NCBI RefSeq assembly: GCF_900141745.1
Contig: NZ_FSRM01000002.1
Coordinates: 1,426,001-1,490,000, forward strand
DNA length: 64,000 bases
DNA from: Paraburkholderia phenazinium
GTDB lineage: Bacteria > Pseudomonadota > Gammaproteobacteria > Burkholderiales > Burkholderiaceae
Direction of reading: 5' to 3'
Shown piece by piece: positions 59,894 to 64,000 of the stretch (the first letter of the stretch is position 1; the number at the start of each line of letters is the position of its first letter). The notes under the pieces are model-generated. The model searched no databases, was not told the DNA's origin, and worked only from the letters and a program-made list of their open reading frames with translations. Both the position numbers and the translations under genes were made by a program.

Positions 59894-60634
59894 ATGAGCA
59901 ATGAAAATCTTCCTCACGTTCTCGTGGTGGATGATGATCCCGCAATCAGAACACTGATTGCGGACTATCTCCGCGAGAACGACATGCGGGTTGCGGCAGC
60001 AGCGAATGGCAAGGAAATGGCTGCGGCTCTTAAAGAGTTTGCGATCGATCTGATCGTGCTCGACTTGCGCATGCCGGGGGAAGACGGCATGCAGATCGCC
60101 CGGCGAGTGCGCGACCAGTCCTCGCTTCCCATCATCATCGTGTCCGGCAGGCTCGACGAAGCGGACCGCGTCATGGCGCTCGAACTGGGCGCCGACGACT
60201 ACGTTACCAAGCCATTCAGCCCGCGCGAACTGCTCGCGCGAATCCGCACGGTCCTGCGCCGCACAGCCGCATCTCAGACCCTGATCGGTCGTCAACTCGA
60301 CGTTCGCGCCTATCGGTTCGCCGGTTGGGAACTGAATATCGGCACCAGAAAATTGACGACGCCAGCCGGTGAACGCATTGAACTCACGAATGGCGAGTTC
60401 TCTCTGCTGAGTGCGTTTCTGTCGGCACCGGGGCGGGTTTTGTCACGCGATCAGTTGCTCGAAGCAAGTCGTCTGTACGACGATGTTTTCGACCGTTCCA
60501 TCGATGTGCAGATTCTGCGTCTGCGTCGCAAGATCGAGGAAGACGCGTCCACGCCGCAATTTATCAAAACCGAGCGGGGCGCCGGCTACGTCTTCGCCGT
60601 ACCAGTGGAAAAATTGAGTTCCGTTGCGCTGTAG
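59894..60634 (+). CDS. OmpR/PhoB-family response regulator
   Basis: Start ATG 59894 after AGGAG; 246 residues. Receiver domain about 8-120, with the acidic pocket Asp13-Asp15, phospho-acceptor Asp57 (IVLDLRMPGEDG), and Ser and Lys sites at VSGR and TKPFS. A winged-helix effector domain covers about 150-240 (LTNGEFSLLSAFL, RSIDVQILRLRRKIEE, GAGYVF). Likely output of the hybrid kinase at 61156 or of the nearby single receiver. No kinase is directly adjacent. Confidence 0.9.
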   Translation: MSNENLPHVLVVDDDPAIRTLIADYLRENDMRVAAAANGKEMAAALKEFAIDLIVLDLRMPGEDGMQIARRVRDQSSLPIIIVSGRLDEADRVMALELGADDYVTKPFSPRELLARIRTVLRRTAASQTLIGRQLDVRAYRFAGWELNIGTRKLTTPAGERIELTNGEFSLLSAFLSAPGRVLSRDQLLEASRLYDDVFDRSIDVQILRLRRKIEEDASTPQFIKTERGAGYVFAVPVEKLSSVAL

Positions 60635-60772
60635 CCTGCGCAACGCAAAGCTTCATTTCAAATGTAATAGAACGGCACAAAAGAGAAACAGCGCGGCAAT
60701 TTCACGCGCTTTAAATAGCCCGGACTACCGTAACTCAAGCGACCCCGGTCAACCAATGATGGGGCATCCGTC

Positions 60773-61159
60773 ATGGCGCGTGGAAAGGACATTCTGGTTC
60801 TGGACGAGGATCCGTTCATGCATGAACTGGTCTCGCTGTGGCTGACGGATGCCGGATACGCTGTCTGCGATTCCGAGGCGCTACACACGCTGCGAACCGA
60901 GGAACGCCACTCGTTTGCAGTCGTCATCGCCGACCTGAACTCGCCAAAGGTCGGCGCGGCGCAAGCGTTGCAGCAATTGCAAGCCCGCTTTCCAACCGCG
61001 TATATCATAGCGGTCTCCGGATATTTTCAGCCTGGACCCGGGACGGGCGCGGAGATGGCGCGACAGCTCGGCGTAGACCGCGTGCTGGCCAAGCCGTTTA
61101 GCTGCGAGCAACTGGTCTCCGCGGTTGGCGGGCTGTTCCATGATGCTGAGGTCCGGTGA
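60773..61159 (+). CDS. Single-domain receiver protein
   Basis: 128 residues, one REC domain without output module. The acidic residues are LDEDPF (about 9-14), the phospho-acceptor is Asp53 or so in VVIADLNSPKVG, and the Ser (VSGY) and Lys (LAKPF) sites are present. The order V-x-D-D is slightly altered to L-D-E-D, but function looks intact. Overlaps the hybrid kinase gene by four bases, so it is probably phosphorylated by that kinase or acts as a phosphate sink. Confidence 0.88.
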   Translation: MARGKDILVLDEDPFMHELVSLWLTDAGYAVCDSEALHTLRTEERHSFAVVIADLNSPKVGAAQALQQLQARFPTAYIIAVSGYFQPGPGTGAEMARQLGVDRVLAKPFSCEQLVSAVGGLFHDAEVR

Positions 61160-63642
61160 GTGTCCACCCTATCGCGAGAACCATGGCCGAGGCGGAGCCA
61201 ACAAGACGTGTCATCAGCGGACCCTACCTGCACTGGGTCATCGCGATAGGTGCAGGCCTGATCGTATTGCTGGTATGTGTGGCGTCCGGCTGGGATAGCT
61301 GGCGGGCGCGCCGCTTGACCCTCGCAGACAATGACCGTGAAGTCTCCAGCCTCGCGAGCGCGCTTGCTGAACAGACGGCCCGCTCGCTACAGGAGGTGGA
61401 GCTGATCCTGAGGCGCACATCGGTATGGGAGCGGGACCCGCGCAACCAGGTGGAAACGCCTGCGGAGAAAGCCGCTTTCCTTAGGCGCCAGATCGACGGC
61501 TTGCCACAGATTCGCGAGGTGACGATCGCCGACGAGAACGGCAACCGTATTGCCACGACGGTGCCACCCGCGAACTCGAGTCCGAATATCGCCAATCGTC
61601 AGTACTTCCAGGATTTGAGGAAATCGTCCGGAGAGGCGGTCGTGGTGAGCGAGCCGTTGCAAAGTCTCATTGACGGAACGCCGACGTTCGCCGTAGCGAT
61701 TCGTCTGCAGGACGGCGAGGGCCGGTTCGCGGGTGTGGCGCGTGCGCTCGTCGAAGAGGAATACTTTAGAGACTTCTATAAACGCATCGACCTGGGCGAC
61801 GGGGCCGCTATCAGGCTGCTGCGCGATGGCGGCACGCCAATCGTCGAGTTTGCCGCCGAGCCTCAAGGAAAGCTGCCCGCCGACGCGCTTGCCGCGACGC
61901 GTCAGGTCCCCGGGTTCCCTCTGCTAGTTGTCGTTTCACGTGACAAGCCGGTCGCTTTGGCCGACTGGCGCACAAGTTCGATCAATGCGGTGGTGCGCAC
62001 GGGCTCGATCTCTGCCTTCGTCGCGTTCCTTGCTTATGCGCTGATCTGCCAGATGCGCCGTCTGGAGGACGTGAACAGTCGGCTTCGTTCGAGCGAGCGC
62101 CGCTGGCGAGCGGTATTCGAAAATGCGCCGCTGGGCGTTGTCGTATTGACCGCAGATGGCCGCTATGTGGCGACCAATCCAGCGTTCCAGCGGATGGTGG
62201 GTTACTCGGCGGCTCAGCTCGAACAGGTGGGTGCGTTCGACATCACGTCTCGCGAGGACGTTGCTTCGGCGCGCGAGTACGTCGCCAGACTGCTATCCGG
62301 CGTGCACGATACGGTCCGCTTTCAAACCCGCTTCACACATCTGGATGGGCGCGTGGTTTGGGCTGACGTCGGCATGGCGAGCGTTGCGGCTCATCGCCCA
62401 CATTCGCAACACCATCTTCCGCAAACCGACGACATGCTGATTGCGACGGTAGAAGACATTACCGCGCACCGTGAGGCCGAACACGAACGCGACCAGCTCG
62501 AGGAACAACTGAGGCAATCGCAGAAGCTCGAGGCGTTGGGCACATTCGCAGGAGGCATTGCTCACGACTTCAATAATATTCTCGGTGCGATTCTCGGCTA
62601 TGGGGAACGGGCCTTCCACTCGTTGCCTGCCGGGAGCGACGAGCGACGATACGTCCAGCAGGTTCTGAATGCCGGCAACCGGGCGCGGGCGCTCGTCGAG
62701 CGTATCTTGACCTTCAGTCGAAGCGGTATGGCCGCGCGCGTTCCCGTCGATGTTTTGCTTGCAGTCGCTGAGACCATCGAGTTGCTAAAGGCTCGCTTGC
62801 CCGACAACATCGAGCTCGATATCAGGCTCACTGAAAAGGATACCTACGTTGCTGGCGATGCCACGCACCTGCACCAGGTCGTCATGAATCTTTGCAGCAA
62901 CGCGGTCCTGGCGATGCCGGCGGGCGGCACACTAGCAGTAACACTCGAAGATCAGCATCTGATATCTGCCAAAGCGTTATCGGACGGAATCGTAGGGCCT
63001 GGTGATTTCGTCAGGCTGAGCGTTAGCGATAGCGGCACCGGAATCCCGCATGAGGTACGCGGACGCATGTTCAATCCGTTCTTTACGACACGCAAGACCG
63101 GTGAGGGGACCGGACTCGGACTTTCGCTTGTCGACGGAATTGTGCGCGAGTATGGCGGCGGCATTGACGTTCACAGCGTGGTTGGGGAGGGCACGCGATT
63201 CGATATTTACCTTCCCGTCACTGCAGCGCCGCCGCCCGCCGTCGAGGATATTGCCGAAACGCTGCCCCGCGGTGAGGGGCAGGTGGTGCTGATCGTCGAT
63301 GACGAAGATGCGCTGGTGACGCTTGCCGAGGAGGTGTTGGCCGAACTGGGTTATGAACCCGTGGGCTTCCGATCCAGCACCGCTGCATTGCGGGCGTTCG
63401 AAGACGATCCGGACCGCTTCGATGTGATCGTTACGGACCAGACCATGCCTGACCTGACAGGTCTTGAACTGGCGGCCCGCATTCGCGCGATTCGGGACAC
63501 GCTGCCGGTTATTCTCTGCAGCGGTCACGGCAATCCGCTTCTCGAGAGCGAAGCGGCCAACGCCGGTGTCGCGGCGTCGCTACGAAAGCCACTGCGTTCG
63601 GACGAGTTGGCGCTTACGCTTCATCGAGTCCTTAGTCAGTGA
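61156..63642 (+). CDS. Hybrid sensor histidine kinase (Cache-PAS-HisKA-HATPase-REC)
   Basis: 828 residues from a GTG. Membrane helix about 28-48, a periplasmic double-Cache region (about 60-270), second helix about 278-300, PAS domain about 310-440, then HisKA with His470 (GGIAHDFNNILGAILGYGERA). HATPase_c follows (N box NLCSNAVLAMPAGG, G1 DSGTGIP, G2 GEGTGLGLSLV). A C-terminal receiver (about 710-825) has phospho-Asp761 in VIVTDQTMPDLTG. The built-in receiver and the overlapping single receiver indicate a phosphorelay. Its stop is 8 bp from a convergent winged-helix gene. Confidence 0.9.
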   Translation: MSVHPIARTMAEAEPTRRVISGPYLHWVIAIGAGLIVLLVCVASGWDSWRARRLTLADNDREVSSLASALAEQTARSLQEVELILRRTSVWERDPRNQVETPAEKAAFLRRQIDGLPQIREVTIADENGNRIATTVPPANSSPNIANRQYFQDLRKSSGEAVVVSEPLQSLIDGTPTFAVAIRLQDGEGRFAGVARALVEEEYFRDFYKRIDLGDGAAIRLLRDGGTPIVEFAAEPQGKLPADALAATRQVPGFPLLVVVSRDKPVALADWRTSSINAVVRTGSISAFVAFLAYALICQMRRLEDVNSRLRSSERRWRAVFENAPLGVVVLTADGRYVATNPAFQRMVGYSAAQLEQVGAFDITSREDVASAREYVARLLSGVHDTVRFQTRFTHLDGRVVWADVGMASVAAHRPHSQHHLPQTDDMLIATVEDITAHREAEHERDQLEEQLRQSQKLEALGTFAGGIAHDFNNILGAILGYGERAFHSLPAGSDERRYVQQVLNAGNRARALVERILTFSRSGMAARVPVDVLLAVAETIELLKARLPDNIELDIRLTEKDTYVAGDATHLHQVVMNLCSNAVLAMPAGGTLAVTLEDQHLISAKALSDGIVGPGDFVRLSVSDSGTGIPHEVRGRMFNPFFTTRKTGEGTGLGLSLVDGIVREYGGGIDVHSVVGEGTRFDIYLPVTAAPPPAVEDIAETLPRGEGQVVLIVDDEDALVTLAEEVLAELGYEPVGFRSSTAALRAFEDDPDRFDVIVTDQTMPDLTGLELAARIRAIRDTLPVILCSGHGNPLLESEAANAGVAASLRKPLRSDELALTLHRVLSQ

Positions 63643-63650
63643 GTGGCGCC

Positions 63651-64000
63651 TCAGCCCGGCAAGACGCTTAGCTGATAGCCATAGCAGTTCACCGTGTTGA
63701 TATGAACCAGCGGCACATGCGTCTTCAGCTTGGACCTCAATCGCCAGATTAACGGACTGACACTGCTGGAAGTGACGATGTCTTTGCCGGGCCACGCATA
63801 GCGTATCAACTGCTCGTGAGGGACGGGGACATTGACCTGTCGCATCAGACATTCGAGTAACAGGTATTCGGTCTTTGTCAGGAGCAGGCGGCGCTCCCCA
63901 CTCACCAGTTCACGCGTCATGGAATCAAGCCGGAGCGGCATCACGGCCTGCTGTTCGCCACGCGAGCGTGTCAGGGCGGCCCGGTGTAGTGCCTGCAGAC
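63651..64000 (-). CDS. Winged-helix response-regulator effector domain, 5' end outside the window
   Basis: The frame stays open from the stop at 63651 to the right edge. An apparent start at about 63941 lies within a longer coding frame, so this is the C-terminal about 115 residues of a larger protein. It carries the OmpR-type Trans_reg_C domain: ERRLLLTKTEYLLLECLMR, VPHEQLIRYAWPG, and VSPLIWRLRSKLK with NTVNCYGYQL. Most likely the output domain of a response regulator. It belongs to the signalling island with the hybrid kinase but on the opposite strand. Confidence 0.75.
   Translation of the reverse strand, partial: LQALHRAALTRSRGEQQAVMPLRLDSMTRELVSGERRLLLTKTEYLLLECLMRQVNVPVPHEQLIRYAWPGKDIVTSSSVSPLIWRLRSKLKTHVPLVHINTVNCYGYQLSVLPG

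Noticed and set aside
58862..60295. 477-codon minus-strand frame over the LysR and response-regulator genes
   Set aside because: Antisense shadow: no start signal, no hydrophobic or family pattern, and both overlapped genes are certain.

Overview
The window reads as a chromosomal segment of a GC-rich betaproteobacterium of the Burkholderiaceae, most likely Paraburkholderia or a close relative. That placement is an inference from gene content: a PHB phasin and acetoacetyl-CoA reductase pair, a DUF3331 protein, a PaoABC-type molybdo-enzyme, and acetoacetate decarboxylase, 3-hydroxybutyrate dehydrogenase and a DUF3734-type patatin in a row. The density of LysR, MarR, RpiR and c-di-GMP regulators fits too. 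I saw no rRNA, tRNA, CRISPR array, insertion sequence or phage gene. It looks like ordinary accessory-rich chromosome, with one gene cut at each edge.

Layout, left to right. At 1-4.7 kb are a gene fragment, a membrane protein and two overlapping c-di-GMP genes, one with a degenerate and one with an intact GGDEF domain. At 5.5-7.6 kb is a large lipoprotein with a GH54 arabinofuranosidase-like catalytic region, ended by a strong terminator. At 7.7-11.7 kb (minus) is paoABC, a periplasmic aldehyde oxidoreductase. At 12-16.7 kb are an orphan histidine kinase and a four-gene catabolic operon (intradiol dioxygenase, SDR, BKACE/DUF849, gamma-carbonic-anhydrase-like). At 16.8-21.6 kb are an MFS exporter, a cupin, and adc-hbdH-patatin. 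At 21.6-26.8 kb are MFS/VOC/LysR and MarR/DHA2 units. At 26.8-30.2 kb are yjbQ, cheV behind a sigma-28-type promoter, and small unknowns. At 30.3-36.6 kb is a divergent carbohydrate ABC locus with an SDR, the ATPase and an RpiR regulator. At 36.9-40.4 kb a periplasmic solute-binding protein overlaps a CHASE-PAS-GGDEF-EAL protein.

The right part continues with unknowns, DUF3331 and poxB (41-43.9 kb), then a phosphopantetheinyl transferase followed by an ECF sigma factor behind a good Fur box (44.1-45.6 kb). Next come phaP and phaB (46.3-47.6 kb), an NCS1 permease, a 24-residue membrane protein, a GT9 glycosyltransferase and an acyl-CoA synthetase. An amine/amino-acid (opine-like) uptake and oxidation operon with a divergent LysR follows (53.6-59.8 kb). 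The window ends in a two-component island: OmpR-type regulator, single receiver, hybrid kinase, and a truncated winged-helix regulator.

How the parts may work together. Two physically separate blocks (adc-hbdH-patatin and phaP-phaB) concern the C4 pool of acetoacetate, 3-hydroxybutyrate and PHB. The BKACE enzyme of the dioxygenase operon makes acetoacetate by its family chemistry, only 2.5 kb from acetoacetate decarboxylase and 3-hydroxybutyrate dehydrogenase. I consider this possible ring-cleavage-to-acetoacetate route, the GH54-like lipoprotein with a non-standard architecture, and the solute-binding-protein/c-di-GMP pair the most interesting content. Nothing here is clearly a wholly new system.
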